64,000 bases of DNA from Xiphydria camelus (lineage: Eukaryota > Arthropoda > Insecta > Hymenoptera > Xiphydriidae): positions 2,487,501 to 2,551,500 of the forward strand of contig OY783199.1 in NCBI GenBank assembly GCA_963678675.1, written 5' to 3'. The translations under genes were made by a program, and so were the position numbers. Below, in pieces: positions 10,468 through 21,870 of the stretch. Under the pieces are notes generated by a model. It was not told the origin of the DNA and did no database searches. It saw nothing but the letters and a program-made list of their open reading frames with translations. Positions within the stretch are counted from its first letter, which is position 1, and every line of letters starts with the position of its first letter.

Positions 10468-12869
10468 ATGGAAAGCGCGCTTGGACGGATCTTTTAAATG
10501 GACGAATAATTCGTCGATCTCGTTACTCTCGCGCGGCAGGAGGAATCGCTATGTTCGTTGTGACTTTGGGAAATTTTTTTTGAAAAAAAAAGTCGGGGAT
10601 TTTAAACCCGAAATCGACGTCGTGGATCGTGCGAGACTCGGGGGGTGGCTTCGCCGGAGCACGCGAGATTTTCTCTCGATGCCGCTCCTCGAATTGAACA
10701 CGAGGAAAATAAAACCGTAGCGTTTACAAGGTTTGACATGATGTGATAAATTTCGGGAAAAAAGGCCACAATTTATTGTTACGATAACTGCAATTTTAAT
10801 CAAAATTACCGCAACGCTTGCGACTTCTACAAATTGTACGATAATATTTACTAAAATCAGGTCGTCCTGAAGTTGACCACAAACTTTGTAAAAATGCTAC
10901 GATTTATTTTTTTCCCGTAGAGCATTCGTCCTCGCGGACTAAACTTCGCGTTCTGCAATCCGTGCGGTTCGATCTCGCGAAGTAGATAATATTTTTCCGT
11001 CTTTTGTCATCGAACTGTAAAGATTAAGTGCGAGCGTCTCGAGGAAAAGTTTCGAGATTGGCGCGCGACGTCAGCATCGATGACGCCGACGTGGAAACGT
11101 CTTTCCGCGCGTTCGGCATTTCTTCTTTCCGCGTTTTCGAAAACCGTCAGACGCCGCGCATCAGGAAAGACGCCGCCGCGGAAATTCGAACGAGTCCCGC
11201 GCGTTAAACGGAGCACACCCGGGGAGTCGGTATTAAATTTGAATTTATATTCATGAATTTCCTCGTCGGCGCGAACCGCGCAGCCGCGCGGGGAAGCCCA
11301 TCAGCGGCCCCCGCACATGTATACACATCGCGCCGAGGTTTTAGCCAGATTAAGAGGACCCTAATTTTGGAATTAGATCGCGAGTCGAGTCGCCGCGCAA
11401 ACTAGTTAGCTGCGCCTTGACGAAGTCGCGCGACAGTGCCACTCTAGGCTTCCGCTTGCGAAACTTGCAGCGAGATCGGTGCGTGTGATGCGCGTTTAGC
11501 TGTAATTTTCAGAGCACGGCTGTTTGTGAGCCGACGTCGTGAATTATGACCCGACGGAGTTTAATTTCATCTTTCATTTTTCCCTCGGACGATCGACACG
11601 GAATTCTCGTCCAATCGGACATTCTTACAGGATTCGATTCATTTCGCAAGTCGATACACTGCGAGAGAAATTTGTATTTTTAATACAATTTCAAGTAAAA
11701 GACCGGTGCGCTCCGAAGTATCTTGAAAAATGAATTTTAATGCGCACTCTTGACCAGGATTCTTTTTCGTAAAAATTCAGAGGCCTAAGCGATATTTGAA
11801 AATGATATCGGCGATATTTTTTTATCATTAGATACGCCCCTTCACCGCGACTCCCTTCTTTTTTAACCAAATTTTACTTCCGTCGTATTATCTTCTCGCA
11901 GCTGATGTGATAACGGGTCGTTATTGGGAGACGACTATTGACACTTCCGCGTCGTCATATCGTTAAAAAAGAATTGGATGTAAAAATAGGATTCCATTGC
12001 AAAGTTCTATCGCCGCCACCCCGGACTCGATTATTCGTTCCTCCCATCTTGCACGCTCCGTCGGCTGCAATTTCCAACGTTATTATCGCGTCGCTACAGC
12101 GCGAGGCGCGTCTCCTACGAAGTCCGAGAAAAATACGATTTTCTGATCCCGTCATTCTCGGGAGTCGCGGGGCGACCGCGACTACGGGAGGAGAGACGTC
12201 GTAGCGAAACTTTCTTAATTGAAAACCCGTCCAGTCGCCCGCCACTCCGCGAGAATTATCGGCTTCGTTTTCTCCGAGGTATCGTCGCGAGGAGATTAGA
12301 GTTATCCTGCGCACGGAAAAAAAAAAACTACTCTTCTTAATCATTCAAGTCGCGTTTATATTTTCGGTGTGCCTTTGAACCTACTTTATAAATTGAGAAA
12401 AATATCTCGGTCGATCAAACCAAAATCCTGGAGACGACAATCAGACCGTTTGGTGAAATGTGGATCCTCCAGCTGTATGGTTAAACTGACCACTTTTTAA
12501 TCAGACCAACTAAATATTTGGCTAGAATAACGAAACATTTAGTTAGAGAGAATAACTAGATATTACATTCGACTGACCAGTATTTTAGCTAGAATAACTA
12601 AGCACTTTGATCAGAAATATTTCTTTTCATTTAACCCTGATTATTTTTCTCTGCGTACTTTCGGTTTGCCTTTAACTTCCCTCTTTAATCGAAAGAATGA
12701 AGAAGAACAAATTATTTCGACCGTATTGATCAAATTCACGTACAAATGGATTATTCGTCTCGTCGCGCTGCAGTTTTTGCGACGCCCTCCTCGGCGATGC
12801 ACTCCGACAGCCCTCCGCGTGTTTGCGCGTCGCCTCGCAGTTCGGTAATTCCACCTTTAATCGAACGAC

Positions 12870-13200
12870 TTAATTGAATTCGCGCCTCGCGACGATCGAT
12901 CGTCGCCCGAGGCGTCGACGGCCGATTGGTCGATTCCCCGTTGCCGAGGAGGAAGCGGAAGAGGAAGAGAGGAGAACGCGATCGTTTCTCGCGCCTCTAC
13001 TCTCTCTGCTCTCTCTCGGCACACACGCGGGCCGTCGTCGAACTAGGGGGCGCGCGCGCCGTGAACATTGCTTCACGGTGGAGGAGGAATCGAGTTACCG
13101 CGCGCGCTGCGAGGATTTATCAGCCCGCGACATTTTCGAGCCGGTATCGATCCCACTCCTCGCGCCTCTGCGGTTCCGGCCGAGAAATACGTGTCGCTAA
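12870..13200. other. CpG-rich patch, possible promoter or exon of an unseen gene
   Basis: Dense in CG dinucleotides, with a CCAAT-type GATTGGTCGATT (12923-12934) and an AGGAGGAAGCGG purine stretch. Open frames exist on both strands (108 and 112 codons on +) but read as low-complexity Arg/Ser/Glu sequence. It could be an untranslated first exon or simply an unmethylated GC-rich island. Confidence 0.3.
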
Positions 13201-13888
13201 TTATTTCGTCCCATCAAAATCTATCGGTACAGCTAAATTAGTACTGATTGGGAGACGAAAATAAAATACACCAACACGATGGGAGAAAAGTTCATTTGAA
13301 TACGAATCCATCAGAAAATTTATCAGTCGCAAGTAGGATTTTTTTTTCATATTGAACATAGGATCTATGTATTTGAATTAAATAAATATTTGTGTACATC
13401 GTAGGACGTTTGTTTACTTCAAAATGTTGTTTGCTCCTGGTAAATAAATTCCTTATTCGTCGCGAATAAACCGCACCCTCAATGGACGAGTAACATAACT
13501 AAAAGCAGAATAGTTTTGGGATAAAGTGTCCTGAAGTGTAATTTTCTTTGTCAAATGACATGAAACATCCTAGAAACGAGCAAATAACGAAGTTTTTTCA
13601 TTTTTGAAAGACGTTTGATGTCATTTTGCCAAAACAAATTACGTCATTTATTCAGCGACATTATTTTAGGTAACTAAAGTGTGTCGTTCGGGGATGCAAC
13701 GTGCCAATTAACGACTCGAAACAGCGCGTCTACTCGGGGAATTAGTTCGTCCCGAGGGAATTAGTCTACCGTCGGATATACGCTATACAACAACTGTCCT
13801 CGGGTACCGTGTACGAAGGGACGGGATTTTACGAGATTTTACGAGCCACGTAACCCTCCGTCGCGCGATATCTTCTCCGTCGGCACTA

Positions 13889-14782
13889 AAGTAGTATGGT
13901 CACTCTCCAAAGTGATCGTTGGGTGTCCGTATAAAAAAAGTCATCAAAAAACTATGATTTATAATTGAAAATTCTCTTGGTGAATTATAAAATTTATGAG
14001 CATAAAAATTAGTCGATTATTTTGATTATTTTTCACTTATTATTCAAATAATGTGCCTCCTTTGACTAGCGTCCTTTTATGTGTGGCAACGCATATTATT
14101 ATCAATGGACTCGTGGGCCAGTAGAGAAAACCACGATACCACATGATACGTGGGGTAAACGAGATTTGAAATACACGCTTGTGAACCCACTCCACTGACG
14201 CAACATTACCGCATCTACTCGACACGCTATTTCCGAACACCGAGAAGCAGAAATTAGTTATAACTAAAGTATCAAATGGTCAATAATTTTCATCAATTAT
14301 TGTAAATTTTTGTTTTTTTCCCCCTGTTTTTTGGCATTTTTTAAAATATTTTAATCTCAGATCTTACATAAGGTAAAAGAGTGGGACAGATGCCGCAGTC
14401 TGTGCTTAACTTTGAACTCGATTATCTCGAAACGCAGTAGATATATGTGAAAAATGTATAGCAACTTTTTTACAGTAGAAATATAGATAAACACTTTTTA
14501 CCTAAACTTTTCTTCGATATCTGCAATCGATTTCGAGATAATCGATTTTGAACTTGCTCTTCCACCGCGGCGTCTATCCTACTTTTACTATACAAACCCC
14601 GAAAAATGTAATTTGCCCATAAGATTCTGGGTTATCTCCTACTCGGTAATTAATTTTTATCAAACACATACTAAACGGTCAATCTACCACAAATTGCACC
14701 AGGAGGTTTCTATTGATATTAACTTGCATACAAAATTCTTTCGTATTTTAATCTTGGAAATCGATTCGTGACCATACTACTT
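13889..14782. mobile_element. Tc1/mariner-like non-autonomous element, 894 bp
   Basis: Perfect 15-bp terminal inverted repeats (AAGTAGTATGGTCAC at the left and its complement at the right) are bounded by TA on both sides (13887-13888, 14783-14784), the target-duplication pattern of the Tc1/mariner superfamily. No transposase is readable; a 66-codon minus-strand frame at 14040-14240 has no D,D34D-like spacing that I can see. A 220-bp MITE of a different family is nested at 14371-14590. Confidence 0.8.
14371..14590. mobile_element. 220-bp MITE (GGTAAAAG termini) nested in the mariner-like element
   Basis: Ends AGGTAAAAGAGTGGGACAGA and, complemented, TAGTAAAAGTAGGATAGACG, flanked by TA (14369-14370, 14591-14592). 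The arms extend inward as GATTATCTCGAAAC...GATTTCGAGATAATCGATTT, so the element folds back over most of its length. A 220-bp copy at 41019-41238 is in the opposite orientation, and a longer diverged relative lies at 55906-56285. Confidence 0.8.
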
Positions 14783-14784
14783 TA

Positions 14785-15560
14785 ACGGAGGGATGTGCTC
14801 GCTCGGTTCGCCGTGCGAGAGCTCTATGCCAGCAGCATCGGCGTCCGCGTGTGTACCAGGAGCCATCATCGGCGAGCGAGAGAGTTTCTCGTCTCTGTGT
14901 ATACGCCGCGGAGCGGAACTCCGAGAAGTAACATATTTCCCAGGTGTATCACCGTCCGGCCTGCCATTGCTGGCTGCAGGCGATGCACGATGCGACTGCA
15001 CTATTGTTTCGCACACGTCTCTCGCGGTAACAAGCTCCGGGTGCGGCTGAACGTCCGGTTCAAGCCGGACTGTGGCAGTGAACTAATTTTCAAAGTCACC
15101 CCTACGCGCGAAGCGACACGCGGATGTCGACACGTGAGCTCTTGTGACAATTTCATCTCGCGCGTGTATATCGCATTTCGACTAATTTATTTGCATGGAA
15201 TACACAAATATTTGCGTTCGACGAAGATATGTTATTTTTGGTGGGATGAATTTTTTTTCGGCGTAAACTGCGCCTCTTAAATCTATACCAGGGGGTGAAT
15301 CGGATAAATCGTTACGTCACGCTATGCGTGACGGCGGAGCAGTTAACGAATCGAAGAGTGTTATGGTAAACCTTCGTTATTGTAACGAGATCACGGAGGA
15401 GCCGAGAAATTGGGTATTCGTGTTAACAAAATTCGTATATTGTCTGAGTTTTTTTCTAATCAGCGATATTCCTGCTCGGGGGTTCGATTCTTTTTCGGGT
15501 TAACGAGGATATACCGTAGCGTGACTTTTGTCGCGTTGCCGTATAACCATGATGCGACTA
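14785..15560. other. Gene-free stretch with an unassigned open patch
   Basis: From 14790 to about 15100 base composition is balanced and frames of 79-161 codons stay open on both strands. I find no domain pattern or splice-consistent continuation. It could hide an exon but is not called. Confidence 0.3.
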
Positions 15561-15831
15561 CACTGAGAGAAATAATTGCTGATATGAGAAAAAAAAACAC
15601 GTATCGAATCAAGAACATATGATTTTACACATTTTTGGGAATGCCGATTCTTGGTCGAAGAATATATATTTTTGATTCAAGAGCACCTTTGCTGGGACGA
15701 GAAATTTTGTCTACGCGAAATAAACAATTACTCGAGCCTGTCAAATATTTTCTTGTATGAAGAAAATCGTGGCTTGAGTCTGGAATTATATATGGAATTT
15801 TTTTTGGAAGCAGCAATTATTCCTCGCGGTG
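15561..15831. mobile_element. Family A MITE, complete copy
   Basis: Begins CACTGAGAGAAATAATTGCT after TA (15559-15560) and ends AGCAATTATTCCTCGCGGTG before TA (15832-15833). The interior carries the family words TCAAGAACATATGAT, GAATATATATTTTTGATTC and GAAAATCGTGGCTTGA, arranged in the opposite orientation to the 36088 copy. Non-coding; 63- and 66-codon frames on opposite strands are by-products. Confidence 0.8.
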
Positions 15832-15833
15832 TA

Positions 15834-16312
15834 TTACAACGATTTTATTGAACAGAAATATTACGTTAATCGCGAAACTTAATCTTCTCATAGATTCGCA
15901 TACGTGACATATATCAAGCAAATAAATATATGTTTACACGGCTCGACAAATCGTCAATCCTGTCGAATATATTTTCGCCTAATGTGAATAAGTTCTCTCG
16001 CACGGCACACCTTGACATGTAGCCCAGTTTCTGAATATACAACCTTGTTTTGGTCCTATCTACATATATTTACACATACACGTACCGCGTGCCTCGTCGA
16101 ATTACTTCAGGGTAGGTTCTTCGGGGCCAAACAAACGCGAAAGGGCCGAGATCCCGTCGCCGCCGACTGGAAGGATCGTCGTCGAGTTTAAATAATACAG
16201 AGCGTTTAAATTATCCCCGAACTTCGGCGTATCGGCCTCGAAGCGTCAATATTTCAAACCCTTCCGCCGCTCGAGGATTTTCCGCGCGTATTTTCCACTA
16301 TCGGCGCTCGAG
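15834..16312. other. Gene-free stretch
   Basis: I see no gene, repeat or regulatory element that I can support here. Confidence 0.4.
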
Positions 16313-16470
16313 CACTCAAACAAATTTGGCCACAACTAGAAAATTATAGTAATTGCAGTGATAATTTTCTTCGCAATAGCAAGAATTCTTGCTTAGCTAA
16401 CAATATTTGTCTAGTTGTGTCTGAGGCAGCCATAAATATAGCTGGATTAGCTAAATACTTTTTTTCAGTG
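16313..16470. mobile_element. Family F MITE, copy 1 (158 bp)
   Basis: Runs from CACTCAAACAAATTTGGCC to TAGCTAAATACTTTTTTTCAGTG. It is the reverse complement of the 157-bp copy at 18151-18307 with few differences. The inner arms CACAACTAGA and TCTAGTTGTG pair, and the palindrome CAAGAATTCTTG lies at the centre. Confidence 0.8.
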
Positions 16471-16957
16471 AGGTGTAGCGTCGTCCACCCGGGAGATTCC
16501 TCTGTTTCGAATTAAATTCTTTTTTCTTCGCTTCGCTCGGAAGCCAACCCCTCCGAGCGATGCTATTTTCGGATTCTCTCCTCCGTCCTTTCGCCCGCGA
16601 AACTTTTATGCGGCTCGAGCGGTGACACGATCGACTTTGAGAGTCGAGAAGCCGGATCACCCGTCACTCCCGTCGTACAGTTCGCGCCTCGTTAAAGATT
16701 CGTCAAGTATAACACCCCGAGTTCAACGAAAGGGTTGTCGACGCGGCGAACGTTAATAGGTGTAGGCGAGAGCCGACGACGCCACCGCCTCGGCGCCACG
16801 GCGCGACTCGTTTTACGCCTCGTTACGTTACATTGCCTACCTACGTTTGAAATCAATTTTTTTATCTCATAAATCTTACGGGCGCATTTACTTGCCGCCG
16901 TTCGATCGGCGTTTTGCTCTGCGAGTTAAATAAGGTCCTTACCGAAGTATTCGTATT
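16471..16957. other. Gene-free stretch
   Basis: CpG-containing sequence with no supported coding frame or repeat. Confidence 0.4.
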
Positions 16958-17275
16958 TTTTAATTCTGTTTTTAATTCGTACACATATTCTCGGTGTCAC
17001 GTAAAAAAGAAACTGCGTGGAAAAAGAATTATTCGCTGAGTTATAAATGCGTTTCTCTCTGCTGTATTATGACGTCATCGAAAAGCCAGAGAGACGCATT
17101 TACGTCGAGCAACAAATGCGAGAGAAATAGGCTCGCAACGCGACTGTGTAACGTTGCATTTTCAAATACCGTTTTCTAGCTTAAAGAATAAAAATTACGG
17201 GGTAAATAATTTTGTCGAAACTTTTCCGATCCACGATAAAAAAAAAAGTTAGCGAGAGAACTGAATTCAGTGAAG
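16958..17275. repeat. Dispersed repeat H, copy 1
   Basis: Aligns in the same orientation with 43447-43795 through shared blocks: TTAATTCNNTTT, TTATTCKCTSAG, GACGTCATCGAAAAGC / GACGTCATCGGAAAGC, AGAGACGC, CGTTTTCYARCTT, GTTAGCGAG / ATTAGCGAG and AATTCAGT. A fragment of its left end also appears near 52815-52865. No terminal inverted repeats are obvious, so it is an unclassified interspersed repeat. Confidence 0.6.
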
Positions 17276-17735
17276 AGCGATAGATTGCAACACAGGAGAA
17301 ATACGAAAATACGCGCGGAAAATATAAACCGAAGCGCGGTGAGAATATCCGTGAAACTTACGTCCGATGCGACGACTAACGTAGTCACGTCCCAGGACAC
17401 GGTTCGCGCTGCGATGTACCTACACGTCAGCTTCGCGTCGCCAAGAGCCGCGGACTGTCCCAAAAAAATATCTATATACCTCTTATAAGTTATTAGTCGC
17501 CCGCGGGGGCGTTGCACTTCCAACTCGACGAGGGTCACCCGCATTCGCGCGATCACCTCGACGCGTTTGTCACCCGCGGGCGGTGAACCCCGCGCGCGCG
17601 TTTGAATGTTTCGCGAAATCGCGCCGGGGCGATGTCCGCAATTTTTAAGCGGGCCTCGAGGCTTTTCAAGCGGTGCCGGTAGGCGAAAGGGATGTAAAAT
17701 CGAACCTCGGCTTCGATGGACGACAGTGGATATAT

Positions 17736-17934
17736 TCACTGAGAAAAATCAGCTAAAAATCCGAATAAATGTTTTTCTTCGGTTTACTTGAAACAAATAC
17801 TATTTGTTTGGATTAAAGAAAATTGATTAAATCTAAGCAAACATTACTTGATTCGAGTAAACCACATTGAGACGAATAGTGCCGAGAAAACTATTTACTT
17901 GGATTCGCCAATTATTTTTCTCGGCGTAGAGTTA
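17736..17934. mobile_element. TA-type MITE with CACTGAGAAAAAT termini
   Basis: Starts CACTGAGAAAAATCAGC and ends CCAATTATTTTTCTCGGCG before TA. The terminal 12-14 bases resemble those of families A, B and F, but the interior (AATAAATGTTTTTCTTCGG, CAAACATTACTTGATTCG) is different. Confidence 0.55.
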
Positions 17935-18150
17935 CACGATATACGGGCGAGCGGAAGAAGCGATACGAGGCTTTTTTGACACCTTCGAGCGCACGAAGGG
18001 CGAGTATTCCCGCGCTTCAGCCTAGAAAAAATATAAGGCAGCAGTAACTTTACAATTCATTTAATAATTGTTATTTTAGTGGGTGGGTCAACTGAAGCGG
18101 GACCGGGCTCGTGGTCCATTCACTAGTGCCTAATTTATCCTGCGAATCTA

Positions 18151-18307
18151 CACTGAAAAAAGTATTTAGCTAATCCAGCTATATTTCTGGCTGCCTCAGA
18201 CACAACTAGAAAAATATTGCTAGCGTAGCAAGAATTCTTGCTATTGCGAAGAAAATGATCACTGCAATTACTATAATTTTCTAGTTGTGGCCAAATTTTT
18301 TTGAGTG
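18151..18307. mobile_element. Family F MITE, copy 2 (157 bp)
   Basis: Inverted relative to 16313-16470, with TA outside both ends (18149-18150 and 18308-18309). It begins CACTGAAAAAAGTATTTAGC and ends CCAAATTTTTTTGAGTG. The two copies lie only 1.7 kb apart in inverted orientation. Confidence 0.8.
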
Positions 18308-18309
18308 TA

Positions 18310-19520
18310 TATAGTAAAATAAGAGGAAACTCTTAATACGTGCGATGTGTTGGTCGTAACGCTCAATTCGCCTAGTCTTCCTTCGCTTAAAATTGTAAGG
18401 GGGTAATCTGCTGAAAAAGTTGCTCGCGGGAATGTGTAACACGTGGAAACGAGATAAAAGTGCTGGGAGGTAAAGTTCTGGGGTTGCAACGCTTCGTTGG
18501 CCCCTGGTTATTACGGTACTCGGTGACGCCGCGGTGCCAGCTGTGCTCCGTAATTTTGCACGAACTTTCCCATGTACATTCGTTCATATTACAGCAGCAT
18601 TTACCTAATTGACGCGATAGTGCCATGAATCGTGATACGCGCTATTATCTAATGCAGAGTGCAGCTACCGCGTCTTGCGGATAGGTGCGACAGGCAAACT
18701 AATATAACGATTTATTCGAGCTGCAGGCGATACGATTATCAGATAGGTTCATTTTCGGTTTATTTCGGTGTTCACCCGGGGCAACATTTAGTTGCGTCAG
18801 ATGATAAAGCAAATATATTCGACTGCGTTGTTGGGTTAATTAAACAAAAGGAATTTGCATTTGTACTATCAGATCTTATTTGACCTAATTTATTTTTATT
18901 CGACTCGAACAAAAATGCGCGAATTTCTAGTTATCTCTACCAGAAATTTTATTCATCTCCGAACAGAATCAAGTCCGAGAAGCTCTGAGCTTGCGCGCAT
19001 CCGTGCCGATTTGGTTGTCCCAAAAATGTCATCCTGTAACCAGCAATGAAACTTCCCGTCCTCATTGCAAACCGCTAACCATATAGTCGGTGGGCGAGAA
19101 GTTCGCGTTCGCGCGATAGTCGGAGAAGTGGCAAATTGGCCCCGTATAAATTTCGCAGTCGTAACGGAGACCAGCAGCGGCACGTGGAGACAGAGTGACG
19201 CCCAGCGTCGCCGCGCCGGCCTTGAACCTCGACGCTCGTAAGCAGCAGTGGTCCCGTGTCTGGAATCCGTATGGTTCGTTCGGCGCTTTCCAGATCCCGG
19301 CCAGAGAGTCGGAATCGACGCTCCGGAGGGTCGTTCCTCCGTATCGCGTTGGTCGCACGTTGCAACTCCACCTTGAGCCTGCTGTTTAATTAATCGGGCA
19401 GAAGGACGAGGCCGGAGGAACCTTGACCTATCGGGAAGACGTTACTTCCTCGTGCGCGCTCGAGAAAGATCTGCGATATTTCGCTAGAATTTCGTGTCCG
19501 TTTCCCGGAGAAAAATTTGG
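18310..19520. other. Gene-free stretch
   Basis: The interval 19060-19390 is more GC-balanced and keeps frames of 64-98 codons open on both strands, none with a recognisable family pattern. No gene is supported. Confidence 0.4.
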
Positions 19521-19540
19521 AGGATGAGAGATAACAGATA

Positions 19541-19845
19541 GATATATTTATCTCGGCCCAGCGGCCATGAAATGGACTCGGTTAGCTGTCCTAATACACA
19601 ATTTTTCTCTAAATCACTCACACTTCATACATCGCACTCCATAGCCTTGTATTGTTTTTCTCATTATCTTTCCTTGCTTTTTCCATCTTTCTTACCCGCT
19701 CTACCTCTTCCCCTGTTCCCGAACTAAACAATATTTGGCCAACCCCCACCTCTCCTGATTTTAAGCCTCCGCAATTCACCACTAGATGCTCAAGAGACCC
19801 TCCTTCATCTCCGCATATTACACATCTCTTATCTTCTCTCTGCAG
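19541..19845 (-). mobile_element. 5'-truncated non-LTR retrotransposon (LINE), end of the reverse-transcriptase ORF
   Basis: Read on the minus strand, an uninterrupted frame runs from about 19850 to a TGA at 19618-19620. It contains CVICGDEGGSLEHLVVNC, a C-x2-C-x8-H-x4-C zinc knuckle of the kind found near the C-terminus of many insect LINE polyproteins, then a Lys/Glu-rich tail ending in TRLWSAMYEV. A 3' untranslated part of about 75 bases follows and ends in GAGATAAATA with no poly(A). Near-identical flanks AGGATGAGAGATAACAGATA (19521-19540) and AGGATGAGAGATAATAGATA (19846-19865) are a target-site duplication. The 5' end, including the RT and endonuclease domains, is missing, as is usual for dead-on-arrival LINE copies. 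The clade cannot be named from this fragment. Confidence 0.8.
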
Positions 19846-19865
19846 AGGATGAGAGATAATAGATA

Positions 19866-20720
19866 TAAAGTATTATAAATGACACACGGAGAGCGGGTCG
19901 CATTACGTTAATGTGGACAATGGGAAATTAGCTTCTTATTATTCTCTGTTTGGTACGAGTTTTTTCCTTCCAATTCACAGGGAGCGGTTCTCGCGTTTTA
20001 AATCACGCGAGAAGCGACAATTCGAGAGGGAGGGTGGGAGGCAATAATTTTTAGCGATCACTCGTAGACCCCTTTTTATTCGCACGCATCGCCGCGTGAA
20101 AACATTCGCGAGGGACAGAGATGGGGGTCTCTTCTCTGTAACTTTTTTGAGGTGATCGTATTTTTATAGCGAAGCCGAGGGAAAAATGTCGAAAAATATT
20201 GCAACACGCGACGAACGAGGGTGTATTCGTCGATTTATTTCACGGATCTGGACATTTTCGGACAGTCTCGTCGATTCGGTCGAGACGCTATCGGGAGAAC
20301 ACAGAGATTGGCCGCTTGCCCGACGCACTTGACCCTGCACTCGCGATGCTCGAGTTGAAGGATTAGACCTTCAGTCGTTCCAAGTATTGTAATTTCAACT
20401 TTTGCAGTCCCCGAAATAATGCATATCTGTATCAGAGAGGTAAACAATGGTATGTCCATAAAAGAAAGTATTCAGTAGTGAGCAAAAGAAGTTTACCTTT
20501 ACCCCACTGATACACGGAGATGCTACCTTTTCGAAACGGAAAATATTGGCAACCAATGAAACGGGACTTGCGATTTTTTTTTTACCAAAATAGCAAGCTC
20601 AAAGAGTGTAGTTTGAAAATGACATTAACTCAATATTGGGTAAAATTGGAGTTACGACTATTTACCTCTTTGCTACAGATATATTATCTCTATGGGTCGA
20701 CGTGAGACACCCTAAAACGC
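19866..20720. other. Gene-free stretch
   Basis: Non-coding, with AT-rich and CpG-rich segments. No supported gene or repeat. Confidence 0.4.
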
Positions 20721-20879
20721 CACGTGAAGCGTCCCCGTCACATTCCACCGAAGGATAACTGCACGTTCGATATTATCTCGCGGGGCATTGTTACGTGCCA
20801 CGTGGCGCATCCTCATCGATTTCCTCGGGTGTCACGTGGCGTCGAGGCCACGGTCAATTCCTCTTTCGCAATCCACGTG
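20721..20879. promoter_or_regulatory. Cluster of four CACGTG E-boxes upstream of the IR genes
   Basis: Canonical palindromic E-boxes lie at 20721-20726, 20799-20804, 20833-20838 and 20874-20879. Two are embedded in the extended forms GCCACGTGGCG and TCACGTGGCG. A given 6-mer is expected about once in 4 kb by chance, so four in 159 bp is a strong local excess. CACGTG is bound by bHLH factors such as CLOCK/CYCLE or MYC/MAX types. The nearest gene start downstream on the + strand is IR-A, about 1 kb away. A regulatory role is inference. Confidence 0.45.
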
Positions 20880-21863
20880 CAGCTTCACTCTTGTTCGTAT
20901 TGGATACGCGTATCGGGTAGGTACACAGGCGATTGCCGTATATACCTACCTCGGTACATACATACATATATGTGCCTATTTATCTCGCGAAGACGTTGCA
21001 TCGCTACCGCTGAATCGCAAGCGCAATGCGTTCAGATGTCCTGTTTTCGTATAATACGAATAAAAGAGAAGTGGTACGTTTTATTATATGATATTTCTCG
21101 AGGAGTCAGAGAATGTATGGATGATTTTGACGATTAGTAACCGTTATTTCTTGCATGGTAATTTCCTCGAGACGTCTGCTGTTTTATACTAATTTATATA
21201 GCTGATAAATAATTAGAGTATCAAGAATAATTGCGATTAAAATTGTTCAAATACAAAGGATTATAACACTGATCGTTATAATCGTCCATGCGTTCTCTAA
21301 CTACTGTAGAAATATGTGACAGAGCGCGTCCTCTATTTATTTTCATCGTGTCATCCTCGATCGTATGCGATTCCAATAACACACCCCCCCGCGTTTCCCC
21401 AGCGACTTTGTGCTTCTCGAAAACGCGTCGCCACGAGTCACCTCACCCCCCGCCGACTCTTTCGTCAAAACACTTCGCCATTGTGCAATTTCGCGAATTT
21501 TCCACTCTTTCCTTGCGCGGCATTTTTCCGATAACCGCAAGGGAAAATCGTCGTCGCAACGACGACGACGTCTGACTCGATCTTCGATGCTCGGAGGTAC
21601 GCGCGAGCCCCGGGTGGCCGCTTCCGGCGGGAAATGAGAGTTTTCCAACAAAGTCTGCGGCCATTGCGCGCGATATACCCGTTGCCTCGATTATTCCTGA
21701 TCTCGCATATACATAGACGCGATATCCATGGCAATCGGTACACTCGATTCCCTCGTTTTCCATTCGTCGTCATTGGCGAACACATTTTCGAATAATCCCA
21801 AATCGTATATTTCAGCGTTCTCCGACGAAGTTCGGCGATATCCATAATTGTTTATCATCCTGC
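20880..21863. other. Gene-free stretch upstream of the IR cluster
   Basis: Between 21290 and 21850 several frames of 72-126 codons are open on both strands because of CpG-rich words. None carries a protein family pattern. This is best read as the upstream region of the IR genes. Confidence 0.4.
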
Positions 21864-21870
21864 TTATAAA
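21864..21870 (+). promoter_or_regulatory. Candidate TATA box of IR-A
   Basis: TTATAAA, which would place transcription start near 21895. That transcript would include an in-frame ATG at 21911, 52 codons before the preferred start. A second TATAAA at 22022-22027 lies only 40 bp before the preferred ATG. Which one is used cannot be decided here. Confidence 0.35.

Larger units (their letters stand above)
8776..13888. other. Long gene-free stretch
   Basis: Holds a diverged dispersed repeat (9075-9360), a (TA)n run (9639-9654), a GC microsatellite (about 9929-9940), a poly-G run (10452-10467), an AT-rich repeat-like patch (12420-12660) with TCAGACC and CTAGAATAAC words, and a CpG-rich patch (12870-13200). 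Many frames stay open on both strands in the CpG-rich parts; none shows a protein family signature. Confidence 0.45.

Noticed and set aside
17176..17739. 187-codon minus-strand frame
   Set aside because: It overlaps dispersed repeat H and has no domain; the hydrophobic part is from repeat sequence.
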